A DNA stretch of 64,000 bases from Opisthocomus hoazin (GCF_030867145.1 NC_134433.1:12599216-12663215), one strand, 5' to 3'. Shown: positions 47,401 to 60,959, counted from the first letter of the stretch. Translations and numbers: made by a program. The notes: a model not told the origin generated them from the letters alone.

Positions 47401-50400
47401 CGGTGACGGGTCTGGACTGGAGGCAGCGTCCAGAGCCGTGCTGCAGAAAAAGTCTTCATCTGTAGAGGGGAAGGCTTGTTCCGGGTGGGAAAAGGGGAAG
47501 ATGGAGGCTTTCGGCACCCTCACAAAGTCAAACTCAGCTTTTCTCTGCTTTTTTTTTTACTGGAGCCTACAGGGAGCGTGTTCGGTGAACTACTTCAAAC
47601 TTCGCAGGAGATGTCCACCACACATCCTAATTTCATCTTTTTTTTCCTCTCTAGAGCTAATAACTTCTTCTGTGAGTAGGGAGAAGTTTGGGGTGCAGCC
47701 TACTCTCTTTTTGGCCCAGCGCTGAGCTCCAAGCCCCTCGCGTCCCTGCAGACCGGAGCGAGCCGTACCAGAGCCAGGCGCGTCTGCGTGCTGCTCGTCA
47801 CCCGGTCTCGCTGCTGCGCTTCTGCAGCCTGGAGCTCTCCCGGTGCGACACTGCGGGGCTGCGGCCTCTGTGGCTGCAGCAGCCCAGGCTCCGGCGCCTC
47901 GCAGACCGCTTGCCGAGAGGCTGGACATGGCTGTGAGGGTGCCCAAGGAAACCCCTCGCTGCGCGCTCGTTCCTTCAGCAGCAGCCGGTGTTAGGAAGGA
48001 GAGGGAAGATGGAAACATTTTTCCCTCTGCTTTTAATTCGTAGCTCCCATCTGAAGCGAAGTCGTGGAAACCAGCTGAGGAACCAGTGACCAACTTTTTG
48101 CGCTTTGCTTGAACCCCAAACCTCAAGCAAATTCATTAGTGAGGACAGATATGGAGAGGTGAGTGGAGAGTCTGTAGTGTTTAGGAGAAAACATACGCAA
48201 CGCGGAAACTGGATGTGAACCTCTTGCTGCTCCTTTGCGAATCTATTATACATGAGCCCATCAGAGCAGCATATTAATAAAACAGGAGGCTAAAGCACTT
48301 GGCACTCCCATCTCTTTAGCAAAACACCAGAGGAGAGGCCGTCAGCTTCGGCCTTTGAAGTCTGGAACCCGCATCTGCCCAGCGGCTGCGGTGACGCGGG
48401 CGGGATGCTCCCAGAGGACTCTCGCCACTGAAGGGAAATCTCTCCGTGGTGTGGGCGTTTTTGTGAGAGTAAAATCCTCCTCCTCCAGGGCAAAGCCGTT
48501 GTTCCTTCCTGCGCAGCCCTCTTGCCTCTGAATTCTTAAAGCAATCCAGGAAGAAGGGCAAAGATGGCTTCACGCAACCTCAGACATCATGTGCCGAGAT
48601 GCAAATCGCATCTGTTCCTCCAAAGCTCTCCCCACCAGGACCACTCTGTCCTGGTCTTTTGCTGTGCACGGGTACCACCAACCACAACCCCAAGTCCCTT
48701 TGCTTTGCTGAATGGTGGGGAGTTACAATGAATTTTCTAAACACCTACATTTCGTTTCTCTGTCAGGTCAAGTAACAGTGGCTCTTTGGGCCTTCCCTGT
48801 AATCGCACTCGTGTTGCCAAGGGCCCTGGTGCCTCCTGCGCTTCTGGGTGAGCAGAGGAAGCAGGGGGATGCTGCCGCTGAATAATGCGGGCTCCGTACC
48901 ATGCCTAACCTCAGCGCAGAATGGGAGTGGCTGTGGCGTGCTGCAAGTTTGGACCTGCGTGGCTGTGGCTCTTAAAGAGGTTCGAGCAGCTGATGTCCTA
49001 GCCCTTGAACGTGGAGCTAAACATCAAGAACACTGATGTAGCTGGTGTTATGAGTGGGGGTAAGAACCAGCAGGTCTAGTTAGATTTTCAGTTTTCAAAG
49101 CAATGGGGAATCAACACGCTGAAGAAATACGGAGAATTTGTTGGAAATCTGTTCGCAAGTCACAGAGCCGGGCAGGGGGTGGGTCGTGTGGCCTAAGAGA
49201 AGGTGTGGGAGAAACGAGATGGCTGAGCTTGTTGGTGGTGTGTTCAAGGCTGCAGAGCAGCTCTGTCTCCCTGGGAGTCGTTTGGGCAGTGATGTACCAG
49301 TGCTGCGCTGCCTGAACCACAGGAAACCTCAGGGGCAGCTCCAGTACCGAGACAAGCTCCAGCTTACAGGGGCTGGGCGTTGTGTTGTGGCCAGCGGCGG
49401 GTCTAGAAGAACCAGTTACAGGTCCTTTGATCATTTTCTGAGATGCACATGAGGGTAACAGATCTGTTTTCCATGAGTTTGTTGACATTTAATCTGCATT
49501 TTTTCTGGCGTTGAGTACCTGGGAGGTTTTCCTATTTATTTCTTTTTTTCCCTCCAGAAAAAAAACCCTACAGTTTGCATCTTTGAGAAGGGGAAAGAGG
49601 TCTGTATCATAGCACTGCCCGTGAAAACGACAGGCAGACCAAAGCTTTACTGTGTCACATCACTGACGAAGGGATTTGGGTTTGGACCACAGGGGTGGTC
49701 TGGAACGGTCTGTTCACCCTGGTGCCTCGCCAGCACGGGCACAACCATTTCCTAAATGTGACCACAGCACACAACCCCTGAATCGGTTTCCTTGCAGCGT
49801 TTGCTGCAGAGTTATTACCCAGTGGGCTCCGTCGGGCGAGAGGGAGCGGAGCCCTGGGCCCACTGGGCTGCTGCGGCAGTGCCGGTGGCTCAGCGCTCTG
49901 TGATGCCTCCGGCCGTTCCGGTGGGGAGCGACCTGCCTCTGCCTTGGAGGGAACCTCATCGCAGGACGCGCTCCGGGCAGGGCCGCTGAGTACGTCCGCT
50001 GCTGAATCACGCTGCCGGCTGCCGACATTGCAGAGAATTTGCATCTCTCTTTTTCCATCATAGACATGGGTGAAAGTGTTGTGTCTGATACCAAGGCAAC
50101 GCTCCGAGGCCGTAAAACCTCATTTTTGATCTCCGCTGCTGGTGGTGGCCCCTGCCTCCCACGTGCATGGTTTGTGCGTGCCGCTTTGCTGGGAGAGGGA
50201 AGGCGTCGTCCTCGGGAAGCTGCGGGACTCCGTTACCTCCGGTAAGTCCTGCCCAGAGCTGAAGCCTGGACAGCTGGAGCATATTCTGCAGAGCAGAGAG
50301 CTGTGTAAGGCAACTAATTCGTCTCAGGCTTGGCAAGTCTGGTCTCCAAGCTGAGCTGGGCTGGAAGCTACGTTGCCGTTCATTCCCGGAGGATGCCAGA

Positions 50401-53400
50401 GACGTGCAGCCAGAGGAGGGTGTTGGATTCAGCTGAAGGAGGTGGTTGTGCAACTCATCTTCAGTACAGACCAGTGGCCTTGGCTGGCTGGTGTGCCGTT
50501 ACAGAGAAATGAACTCTGGTAGAGGCTCCAGGTGTGTGTTATACACGGTCAACACCCTTCCGGTCTGGCTGGGAAAGCTCCTCTGGGGGAAAAGACTAAA
50601 GCCAATGGTTTTGGTAATGGCTAAATTTTCAAGCCTTGACTTGAGAAATGTTAAAAAGGACTTGCTTCCTGGAGCTGCTTGCATTTAGGCTTTTTGAGTA
50701 GAGATCAAATATTGCTGTGCATTCTTGAAATCTATGGTTTTGATCAGTAATTGTTTTTTGAGCAGATTTGGAATTTGTTCTTTTGGACTTGGTTGTTCAC
50801 CGTGCTATTGACCTGCAGCGGCAGGGCCAGCGATGAGAAGCAGTTCCCAGTGACTTCTGCCCATCCCACCCTCGCATGCTGCAAGCCAGGAGGATTTCTC
50901 CTCTTTCCCAGGGCAGGGAACAGCCAGCTGGAGACCTCCTGCAATGGCTGTGCTTCCCGAGGAGCTCGGTGCCGCTGGACTCTGCAGCACAAGGCTGATC
51001 TGTCTGAGCCTTTCTCTGCACTGACTTGTGCTGGTTTCTTCTGCCTTTTGCTTCTATGTACTATTTACAACCCACTGCACCCAACGTACCAGCTGATCTA
51101 CTTGTTCTTGGAGCGTGAAGCAATAGTTAAATGAGTAGTTTGGATTTTTTTGTCTCATTTAGACAGAAGAAACAAGTTCAGCTTTGACCATGCATGTTAC
51201 ATTTTAATTTTTTTCTCATGCCAAGAAATACAAAGAAAGTATATAAGATATACCATATCATCCTGCAGAAGAAGAAACATCTATCAGCAAAGAGAAGCGC
51301 CCAGCTGCAATTCCTGATGTGGTCATGCTGTGTGAGAAACACGGCTCTTCCCGTTTGGCTTCGAAGCAGGAGGAGCCAGGGCATGGATGGTGGTGATGGC
51401 AGTGGGGGGGACAGACCCTGCACTTCCACACGAAGGATTGTGTCCTGGGCACCATCTGACAAGGGCATCTGCTCCCAAGTGGTACCAGGGTTGCCTTGGT
51501 GAACGCTGCACACATTCCCTTTCTGATGTTTCTTATCTTGGATGGGTATTTATAGGTTTGAATTTTGCTACCTACTGGTGTCAGCAAATGCTTTACAAAT
51601 ATTCCCACGTTGAAAAGGCTGCTTCCCCCACCCCCCCAAACCCCTTGGCTTGTGCCCAAGCATGGGAGTCTTCAGTCCAAACCTAATTGTCCTTGCCAAA
51701 ATTAAAGGATGTATGCTGAAAGAAAATCGACCTTAAATCTGAAATTATTTCAGCTTGACTGTGCAGCCCTGGTTGTGGTTCTGTGAGAAGTAACAAAGTG
51801 ATAGGGCAAGGTTGGGGGTATTGGGGAAAAAGAAAGTAAGTCGCTGGAGCAGCCCAGCGGGTGCATTCTGCAGCCTCTCCCTGGCCGCAGACCGAACGGA
51901 GAAGGAACGCTCGTTTTATCTAAAGGCAGGATCTGCTCCCCTTGCCTACATGGAGAAGTTGCCTCGGGAAGCTCGGCTGCTGCAGCGGTGCCTGCTTGGG
52001 TCCACAGCCAGCCCGGGTCAGAGCCTGAGAGGAGCTGGTTCGCTGCCCCTCGATAACCCCTTTTGGGGTAAGCCCAGCGATGGCATCTCATTGCCACCCA
52101 GACCTGTCCCAGATTAAAGGAAAGGCAGAGGGTGGGAGGGGAGAGCCGGTGAGACTCGCGCATTGCTCTGGGGGTAGAAATGCTGAGGGCAAAGTGTGTT
52201 GAACTGGCGAAGATGGGGAGAAAGGGGTAAACTGGAGCAGAGTGAAAAACCGACCAGAAAAAGCAAACCTGTCATTAACACAGCAAACTTTTAAATGAAC
52301 TCTTCTGTCACTTTCTTTCTTCCCTTTGTGCTCGAACCCCTTTGGGCTCCTCTGCAGGCACCCGGGCGGGTGCCAGCCAGCCTGTTGCTGTGACCAGCCG
52401 ACTGGTGCTACACCTTTTCTGACCATCGATCATCGCGTCCTACAAGAAGGTGAGATGAAACCAAGCTAGCTCGCCTGCTCGGCAGCAGCAAATTCCTTGT
52501 TCAGCTTAAGCCTTCAATCTGGCATTGGTGCACCCAGCAAGGGCTCTTCTGTGCCGCTCCCCCCAAACCCCGGGGAGAAGAGCCCAGGGACTCCAGTGCC
52601 GGAGAGGTGCCATCAGCCACGCGCTCTGCTCAGAGGCTCTTTCCCAAGCAGTGCAAACCGTGTATTTATATCCCACCAGGACCTCACACTTGTCGATCGT
52701 AACTCCTACTTCAGCTTACATTTAGAGACGTTTCCCACCTTCTCCATCTCTTCAGCAAGCTCTCCTCCTACCAGCTCAACTCCGCTGTCAGGTAAGGCTG
52801 GATTGCCACCCCATCGCTTGGATCTCTCGCCTCTCCCTCACCAGGGGGTAGAAGTTGGTCAGACCCTGGGGATTTTGTGACTGTTCTAGTTGCGAGCACA
52901 TAGAAAACCTGGTCCTGACGCGCTTAGAGGAGGCTGCAGCAGGTGGCAACGAGCTGTGACATAAGTAACAGGGTTTGTTTGTGGGGATGGGGCGGGAAAG
53001 TCTTTTTGTGACACACAGTTTTTGTGATCACCCTCCTGCACGCTAAAAAAAAGTTAAGGAGAAGAGCAGTTGTGCCTGGATATGGAAAAAAAAGACGCTT
53101 GCACTTAGGTAAATGCTAAATCAGCAAAAAATCACGAGGGATGCTGTTGTTCCCCAGATGTAGACCAAAGGAGGAAACTTGAGTGCTGGTGGCCTCAGGA
53201 TGAAGTTCTGCCATGATTTAGCCCCACATAACGCAATCGCAGGTGAGGTGTACGTCAAAGGTTGGGGACTCAGCAACTCTTCCTTCGCAAATACAAGCTA
53301 ATGCTCCCAAAAGAGCCAACGGGGCAGCTGAGCTGCCATAAAACCACGTGGAAAGCAAGGATCTCACGGCAAAATCTTTGCAAAATATCAGGCTGCAAAA

Positions 53401-56400
53401 CTTATGGGGAAGCTGGGGGAGAGCAGGGAGAAGGGACTTTCCCGGTAACCCTGGGGAGTTTGTTACTACAGCACTGGAGAGCCAGGTTGCAAGGAGAGAT
53501 GGTATTTTGTCAGGAGTGACTGCAGAGGTTTTCCTCTGGATTTCAACGCAGGATAAGAACCAAAAAGCTGTATTCAAGAGTGCAGAGCAGGGCAGCTGTA
53601 TCGAATCAGAAAGAAGAGTAAAAATCAAAGGAATTTAAGGGTCTTAGTTTTTCTTTTTTGTTACACTTCATACTGAGATGAACAGCAGTCACCTGAGCAG
53701 CCCAATGATACAGGCTGAGAGGGGGCACAAGCCATGTTTGGATGCATGCAACAAATCATCACCGCGGGGCTTTTTTGGGAAAACTTCTGCCTTCTCCTGC
53801 TTTCGGATGAATTCTGGTACCTCTGCTGCCCTGTGCTTCACCAACCTGGGGCTTCTCCCGGCAGGGACCATTGCAGCTCCCTAGCAAAGCCCCCTCGGCC
53901 CTACGGCTGCAGGTATCCCAGTCCATTTTGAAGTGTGGTGTGTGTTTTCCTAGATCCCTTGGGAAAAATCAGACTCGGAGGAAATCTGTATTCATACATG
54001 GTGCTGTTAAGGAGGAGAAAGAAAAACAGGTTTCTTTTTGGAGCTGTGCGGTGCGTGTGACTCTGAGCAACTTTGCCACCCGTGCAATTAGAGCCGAGTA
54101 ACGCTAACCCACCTCGTGGGGGGGGTGAGGTTTAATCCTTTGAATGTGGTGAAGCACTTGAGATGAAAGGCTTTATGTAATGATAAAAGAGCATTTACAT
54201 TCTTACTTAATAAATACTTGGCGCCCTCAAGTACTATAACTCATTGCAGCAGCTTTCCCTGCATGTCGGCTCTCTCTGCCCCAGGAGGAGCTTGCTCAGC
54301 TCTTCCAATCAGCTGAAGTTGGGCAGCTCAGAGAGCAAAGGCAGACGACGCGCAGACAAGCAGCGCTGCCCTTACCTATCTCAGAAAAAACCATCCATGT
54401 TTCCCAGCGAGCAGCTTTCGGGTTCAAGCGCTGAAGAAGGAAACATCTGGGGGATTTGATGGGATTTCATCAACCAGAAGTTGAGAGTTTGAGTCGCCAA
54501 GGGAGGGTTTCGGATGAGCTCAGGGAGATGATGTCTGGTGCCAAGGGGCACCCTGGCAGTGGCTGCGGGTGGGAGCTCACACCCAGCAGCGCTCAGCGGC
54601 CCCTGTCCGCTGAAGCTTACGGAAAATGAATTGCAAAAGAAAGGTTGCAAATTCGGTCCATTTTAGAAACCAATAGTTTGTAATAAAGCTCAGGCAAAGG
54701 GGTAGATGGGAATGGAGCCCAAGAAAGTGCCGGAGTGATGTGCTGTTGCTGTGAGTCCCTGGAACCCCTTTTGATGGAGCGAAAAATGCTAACAGCGTGT
54801 CTAGGGGATTTGGCTTTGTTACCCTCTGGATTCCAATAACATCCAAGCAAAATAAAACACGTTAAAGAGGAGCCATCAAACTGGTGATGAGGATTTTCAC
54901 AGCGATGCTCATGGCCTTGCACGTTAGGTACTGCAGAGTAACTACAGCGTGGATGTACAGTGCACCCCTACCCTGTGCTAACCCCACATGCGCGAGTGCC
55001 CACTCCCATGCTCCGGAGAAGTTCGTGCCAAGCAGTTACCATGTCGTGAAGTTTCTTGTGGCGTGCAGTAGATTCTCCATGTAGACAAGCCCTCAGAAGC
55101 ATTAGATTTGGTCTAAGATTTGGGATTTTTTTTCGGGAGATTGACGGTAAGGAGCAGAAGTGCTCTGAAGCACCGTATTTCTCAGTGCAGCCCGTATTTC
55201 TCAGTCCCAGGCTGCCAGCTGGAGACAACGGAAAGGCTGGGGAGTGCAGCTCTTGGCCATGTACTTGTGCCCGCAAAGTTTTGCTAAAAGAGAGAGGCTC
55301 AGCTAATACGGAGCCAATGGATATGGCCAGAAGCCATCTACAAAGCCTGAATAAAATAACAGGCGATGAAACTTTGCATAGTCTGGGTGGCCAAATAAAG
55401 GACCAGCCCCAGTAACAACCCGCGGCAAGGACAGGGTGAAGGGGAAGAAGGAGGGATGGGGCTGGATGGAGGCTCGAGGGAGCGTGTTGGGATCGGATCC
55501 CACGGGAAACAGCCGAAGAGCCGCGCAATATGGAAGACGTGGCAGGGCGCGGAGTACGTATAGGCAGTTCGGAAGGAGAAAAGTCTATTCTTTTCTTGTG
55601 TTATATATAAAACATTAAAAAATAATACTACTCGTGGATCTGACCCCAGCCAGCTCTGGGGATGCTGGAGATTTTCAGAGATGCAGAAGAGCGTGTGAGG
55701 GGTGCAGGGACAGGAATGGGATCTTAAACTCCTCCATGCCTCTGAAAATCTCCTGGAAGGCCCTACGCTGGAGCCCAGAAGGATCGGGGAGACGAGCACT
55801 GACAGCGGCGGGGGTTGGATCACGCTGAAGCTTTTCTGTGATGGACATGAAGTGACAGAAATGTGTAAGTGGGTAGAACGGGCTCTCCGTGCCTTGGTAC
55901 TGCTGCTACAGATGAACCAGGCTCTTTTCTCAGCGCCATGAGTATTAACCTCACTTTGGGTGCACAGAGAGAGAAATGTGTGGGTTCACAGACAAAACAG
56001 TTTTTCCTTCCATTAAAAACCCCACCATGGGATGCGGGTGAGGAGGAGCCCGGCGTTCTCATGCAGCAACATCCTGCTCTGCCAGCTCTGAGAGCTGCCC
56101 TAAGTGATAAAAGAGCTCATAGGAACAGACATGGAGAACATTCCCAAAGGCATGCAAATGGTCATTGTCTCTTTTTTTTTTTTTTCATCAAAAATACAAA
56201 AGCACCCACCACGTCCTCCAGCTTTTGCAGCTGCGTTTCGATCGGAGCAGAGCCGTGGTCCTGCTGCAGCTCTGCTCTCCCTCCTCCGTGGAACAGCTCT
56301 CAGCTCCTGATGGCAGTTTGAGCTTTGTGGTTTTGTTTTGTTTTTGTAGAGACAGAGAATTTGACGATTTAAAAACCAATGACCTCCCAAAAATTCAGTG

Positions 56401-57399
56401 ACTTGTGCCAAAATTCTTAGGAGGTCTCCTCAAAAAGTCCTGTTCTCGTCTTAAATTTTTCTTTTAAAATAAGCTTCGTTCTTGAAACTCTCTCCTCCTC
56501 TTGTACTTTAGTTGTCTCCCCACTCCGTGAGTTTTGCTGGAGGGGAATGAGGTAGTGGATTTCCCCCTTCTCCTCTCCGCTCGGCATCCAATGGTCATTC
56601 CCATTCCTTCTTGCGATGTTTTTTATCCCATCACTTGTACAAACTCATTTCCAAGAGGCGGTGAAGTAGAAGCATGCGTTCTTTCAGTCGGCGCTCCAGA
56701 GCAGGCTGTCTAGGGCTGCCCACCTACACTGTGACAATTTTTTGTTGCAAGGCTGAAAGTAAAAACCCCAAAAGGAAAGTTGTCTTCCTCCTCTTCAAGG
56801 TATTTGCATGCTAAAACGTCTTCTAGGAAACTGTAAAATAAAGAGAGTTGTAGGGCAGCTTCCAGTAGTCACAGGTGTTTCCCTTACACTCTTGGTTTGG
56901 GCTTTGAGTGTTTCTGAGGTTCCTGCTTGCCTGAGCTGTGCTGCCATCGATCATGCTGGTTTTGACAGGTGGGTTTGTGATTGGGAGGTTCCCCAAACAT
57001 TTTGGGATTGCATTTCTGGGCAGGTTGATTTGTGTCCCTTCAGTTTTTACCCCACTACACTCTTCTAAACCCACCACAGCCTTTGCCAGGGCAAGACCTT
57101 TCACCAGAGGGACCTTGTATGGTCACCACTGCACTACGGGACAGCACAGGGAGGACTTTCTGTTCCGATCGTTTGAACAGTGAGTGTTGCTCCTGCAAGG
57201 AGCCCATTTTCTAAGGTGTTTTGCATGCGTGTGTGCAGCTGGTGATGGTCAAACTGGCCTGGACCGTATGGGTGCTTAGTGCCCTGCCACTGCAGCTGGG
57301 GTGGGAATGGAGCCCCACCTGCCCTAGGATGCTGGTGGACGGTGGTCAGGCGTGTCCTGTAAACTGGGCTGGAGACGGGAGCTCTGTGAGGTTCCTGCT
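41481..57399. other. Convergent intergenic region, no gene recognised
   Basis: This 15.9-kb stretch separates the tail of GOSR1 from the tail of the TRARG1-like gene. It becomes GC-richer after about 42.3 kb. Many open frames of 60-186 codons occur on both strands, but they are rich in Cys and Trp or low-complexity, overlap one another, and match no family I know. It has a 13-C run at 42912-42924, an A run near 43429-43439 and A-rich patches near 46680-46720. The missing terminal exon of TRARG1 may lie here. I see no tRNA, rRNA or second LINE. Confidence 0.6.
42928..43084 (+). other. Exon-like open segment, unrecognised
   Basis: A very strong acceptor (pyrimidine tract of over 30 bases, then CAAG) is followed by a 51-codon frame (FHLKREGEVTAVSLLEEEAM, then LKLLLTVLGDAILRN and on) ending at TAG 43082-43084. 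It has no Cys or Trp and would form an amphipathic Leu-rich helix. It lies 3.5 kb past the GOSR1 stop. Fifty open codons are not significant by length, so it may be chance. Confidence 0.2.
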
Positions 57400-57434
57400 C
57401 TAGCTGGGCTGGGGAAAAGAGAAGGAGATGTTAC
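57400..57434 (-). other. TRARG1: TRARG1-like exon 2 read-through tail or start of the next intron
   Basis: Past the donor-like AGAG|GTAACA, the exon 2 frame would continue [11 protein letters not shown] to a TAG at 57400-57402. The mammalian protein ends only about three residues after the matching exon boundary (NFTVPK). Splicing to a short last exon is therefore expected, but read-through cannot be excluded. I could not find that last exon by eye. Confidence 0.4.
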
Positions 57435-57567
57435 CTCTGACGCTGAGTGAAATGTAGAGCACGATGATGATGGTCCCCAGGATGATGGAGACGATGCTGA
57501 GCAGCCTGGCCATGCGGCCGAGTCGCCGGGCTCCGTCCATGTCCCCTTGCTGCCCGCTGTTCCTCGA
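57435..57567 (-). CDS. TRARG1: TRARG1/TUSC5-like protein, exon 2 (second half of CD225 domain)
   Basis: The exon encodes [20 protein letters not shown] and then [24 protein letters not shown], plus one base. It follows the acceptor TGTTTCCCTGCAG. It completes the dispanin (CD225) domain: the short cytosolic loop with the [10 protein letters not shown] signature, then the second membrane helix. TRARG1 (trafficking regulator of GLUT4, once TUSC5) sits on GLUT4 storage vesicles in fat and muscle and promotes insulin-stimulated glucose-transporter recycling. The relative PRRT2 shares the same motif but differs in flanking residues. I favour TRARG1 because of FSIMS and ARLLSI-IILG. Confidence 0.85.
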
Positions 57568-58363
57568 CTGCAGGGAAACACAGAAAGAGGAGCTTGAGAA
57601 CGGCCGCAGCCCTGGGGTGACTGGCTGTAGTCCCCAAAACGGGAGCTGCTGTGTCAGCGGAGGCTGGATTGGCCATCCTGGGCTCTCACAGGATGACACG
57701 CGAGTCCCCTCTGCTTTCGCAGCCAGTGGTCCTGCTAAACAGCCGTGCCCGGAGCAGCCCGTCTGGGATGCTGTTCTGCTCACCCTGGGCACGAGCAGGA
57801 CTGGCTCGAGTCTGTATTTTATCAGAGTGACTAAGAAATAGCCCCAGCGTGGGGCAGGAGGCACAGCGCAGCCCCCTCCAGCAGCAGCCCCTCTCTGACT
57901 CTTTCATGGAAAACCCTGAAATTCTTGACTTTGGTCCCCAGAGCAGCAGGGACTGTGCAGGGGACTGCATCTCCCAGGGGTACCGCTTCCCTTCTAGAGC
58001 CTATGTTCAAGGAAAAGCATCCTGCCTCCATCATCTTCTGCAAATTTATTTATGTATTGAGAAATTATTCCGAGTTTAACTATGACCGACCTACCAATAA
58101 AAAAAAAGCAGCGTGTGGCCTCTTTGCTGGCTGTTGGAGCTGAATGTTTGTGCGAGAGGAAAGGGCTTTGATAAAGTGGGCAGCAACTGCTGGCTTTCGT
58201 CTTGCGATGGGATGTGCTTTGGTGGCTCTGCATCACCCTGAATTTCTGCATCGCCTTAGGTGTGTTGTGCTCGCCGTCTCTGTTTTTACACGCAGCCTTC
58301 CTACAGTTAATTCCTGCTCTTGTGTGTGCTGTAGGGAGGGAAGGAATAGTCCATATAGCTTCT

Positions 58364-58894
58364 CTAGTCTGCCTCTAGTTTCACTGTGATTTCCCCTGCT
58401 GCTCTATTGATTTCTTCGAGCAGCTCAGTGAAAGCTTTCCTCTGCTCCGTGACTGAAAGAAAGGGCTCCCTGGCCACGGGCTGAGGAACAGGATGGGGGA
58501 AGGCACTGTCAGGTGCCTGGAAATTATGGTGTGTGGACTCATTAAGGGATGAAGAGAGATCCCCAAGAGCTGGAGCTAGATCAGCTTGCACTGATCTTTG
58601 GTGGGCATTGGCGTTGTAACGGGAGGCTCTCAGCTGGGATAAATTGTGGCAGTCCTTATCTTTGGGAACAAGTGGCAACCCAGGGTGGATGGACAACACA
58701 TCTTGGAGGTTTCCTTGGAAACCTTGCTTTTCACTGCTCAGTCTGGGCTGGCCACCCATGGGCTCAGCAGAGATCCAGACCCTGGAGGCATCTCCAGAGG
58801 GTTTAGTGAAGCTTCCCTGGGGTCTGTCCAGCAGTGCTGCTGAGGCCACAGCTGCAAGTGGCTGGGTGGGCTGAGCAGGATTTGGGCTTGCACC
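58364..58894 (-). other. Unrecognised protein-like open frame inside the TRARG1 intron
   Basis: About 177 codons stay open on the minus strand and end REPFLSVTEQRKAF...TVKLEAD, then stop. Only one Cys and one Trp occur, and the C-terminal 35 residues look like an amphipathic, acidic helix, unlike the Cys/Trp-rich chance frames nearby. There is no ATG at the 5' end of the frame. It opens near acceptor-like sequences (a pyrimidine tract and CTGCTCAG or CTTGCAG), so it could be a terminal exon and not a one-exon gene. An AATAAA on the minus strand lies about 320 bases downstream (TTTATT near 58043). I do not recognise the family. In GC-rich DNA a frame this long can occur by chance. Confidence 0.3.
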
Positions 58895-60959
58895 CAAAGG
58901 GGAAAGGCGTGAGACTGGATGAGCATGGGCTCACCAACGCCTTGCCTGGTGCCTGATGGGGCAGTGAAGGCGATGCTGTGGCCTCACTCCTCCGAGCTTC
59001 AGTGCCAGCTCTCTTACTGCTCGCTGGACAAGAGAAGCCTCCACCTGTGCTGACAACACACAGCAACCTGAAGACCAAGCACAGCTCGTCAGAAAAGTTA
59101 TAATGCACAGATGCATTGTAAACTTTCAGAGTAGGTGATTAAATAAGAACCCAATCTTGTTTCTTGCTCTTGTAATTAGCAGTCATTTGGTTCCTAAGTG
59201 AAAAATACTGAAAGTCAGAGTTCCTGGTGAGGGAGACGCATTACTGCTGCGAGAAGAGCCCAGAGTGGTCCCCAGTCTGCCGGTGTGAGTGTGCTGGGCT
59301 TCCTGCGCTTGGCTGCGGGAGCACCTAGCACTTAGCCGAAGGGCAGCTGTGCAGTACCACGGCGAGGTTCTTATGGTGAAATTACTCACCGTGCGTCAGC
59401 ATTCGCTGCGTGTGCAGTGGAGAGGCTGCAGCCCCTCCATCAGCAAAACAGGAGCTCCCTGCTCGGGAAGAGGCAGACGGTCTGCCGCTAGCTTGGCTCT
59501 CCGGACCGAAAAGCCTTCCTGAATTCATGCAGAGCCCTTCTGCCTCCTGTGAAACCCATCGGGGAGGGCTTTTGGAAGGAGGGAAATTGGATAAGGAGTT
59601 TTAAGGTCCATCGGTAACATTTTCACCTGGCTGGGAAGGCTTGGAGTGGGGGGAAAGGGAAGCAAGCCAGGCTGGGGGGAGGAGGGAGCCCGGCACACGG
59701 GTCTGTCACCCTGACCCGGTGCAGGAGTCAGGCAAAACTCCCCTCGACCTCACTGGGGATGGGGTTTGGTAGATACTTTAGTTGCCTTGAAGCAGTTACT
59801 CTTTCTTTAGGGGTGCTTTTAAGTAACGTTTTTACTTGGGTTAAAGGCTTCTTTCACTGCCCTGTCCATCTCCAGCCATGCTGCTAAAACTGGGGAAGCT
59901 CCGAGTTAAAAAAATAAATATGCTAGTTAAAAAGAGTTAAAGGTGGAAGTGTATTTAAAAAATCCCACCTTCCTTTCAAAAAAAGTGTATCTCAGAAATA
60001 ACAACCGTGGTGGAAAGGGTCCCCTGTCAAATGTGGGGTTTTTTTAAAAAAAGGAAAATTGAGAGTCAGGCAGCCCAGCACAGCTCCAGCACTAACCGTG
60101 AAACATCACTGAGGATTCAAATGAGCACACGCTTCGTCTTACGACCCAATTTCCCACTCCTCCTGCTTTAAGACCGCTACCCTCTTGGCGGCACCATGGC
60201 CGGAGGGTCCCCAGCCCCAGCCCGGCTGCGTGCTGGCTGCTGCTCCGTGGTGCTCGGGGAGGTAAAATGCGGCTTTGGAGGTTTCCATGTACTCGTCTTA
60301 GTCTGTATCACCACGTAAATAACGTAGCGGAGCCCCAACCAGGCGGCTGCTTCCGCTGCATCCCTGCAAAAGTCCCACTCCGCTCACATGCCCCCCTGCA
60401 TAACGTCCCCACTGCTGACACCAAGAGAGAGCTCGAGACCTTGTTTTCTATGGTCTGGACAGCACGTTGGACAGACAATATCCAAAATATCGATGAGATG
60501 CAGCCAAGAGCCTGCTGTCATCACAGAACAGGAGGTGACAAAGACGAAGCCTCATGGGCTGGTGGCGAGAGACGGGGAGGACGCAGTAGCCCAGGGACTG
60601 ACGGGATCCCTGCCCTGCTCACTGACAGCTTCCAGCATTTGGGAGTTTTTTTTAAAGCTCTGATTTTTCTAACAAGTGTAATATTTTTGCAGGGCGTGGG
60701 TTAGATTGCGGTGAAATATGCAGTTTTAGCTGTCTCCTAAGGAAAATATATAGGCTTAGGCACTGATATATTTCTCACTACAGCGTCTGGAAGTGTTTAC
60801 TGCTCATTTATCCTGAACAATTCTGAAAAATACATCAGCACTGGCACGGGGTGTTTAGCAAGCATTTGTTACTGTGCATCTATTATTCACTGGTGTGGAA
60901 CGGTTTGATGATAACTCTCTAGTATCACTAATCCTGTGTTTTGCTTTCCCCATAAAAAC

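Noticed and set aside
47590-48126. 178-codon minus-strand frame
   Set aside because: Ala/Gly/Arg-rich in a GC-rich stretch, with competing plus-strand frames and no similarity I can name.
54968-55528. 186-codon minus-strand frame in the intergenic region
   Set aside because: Rich in Trp, Cys and Pro, overlapped by several other frames, no domain recognised; typical chance frame.
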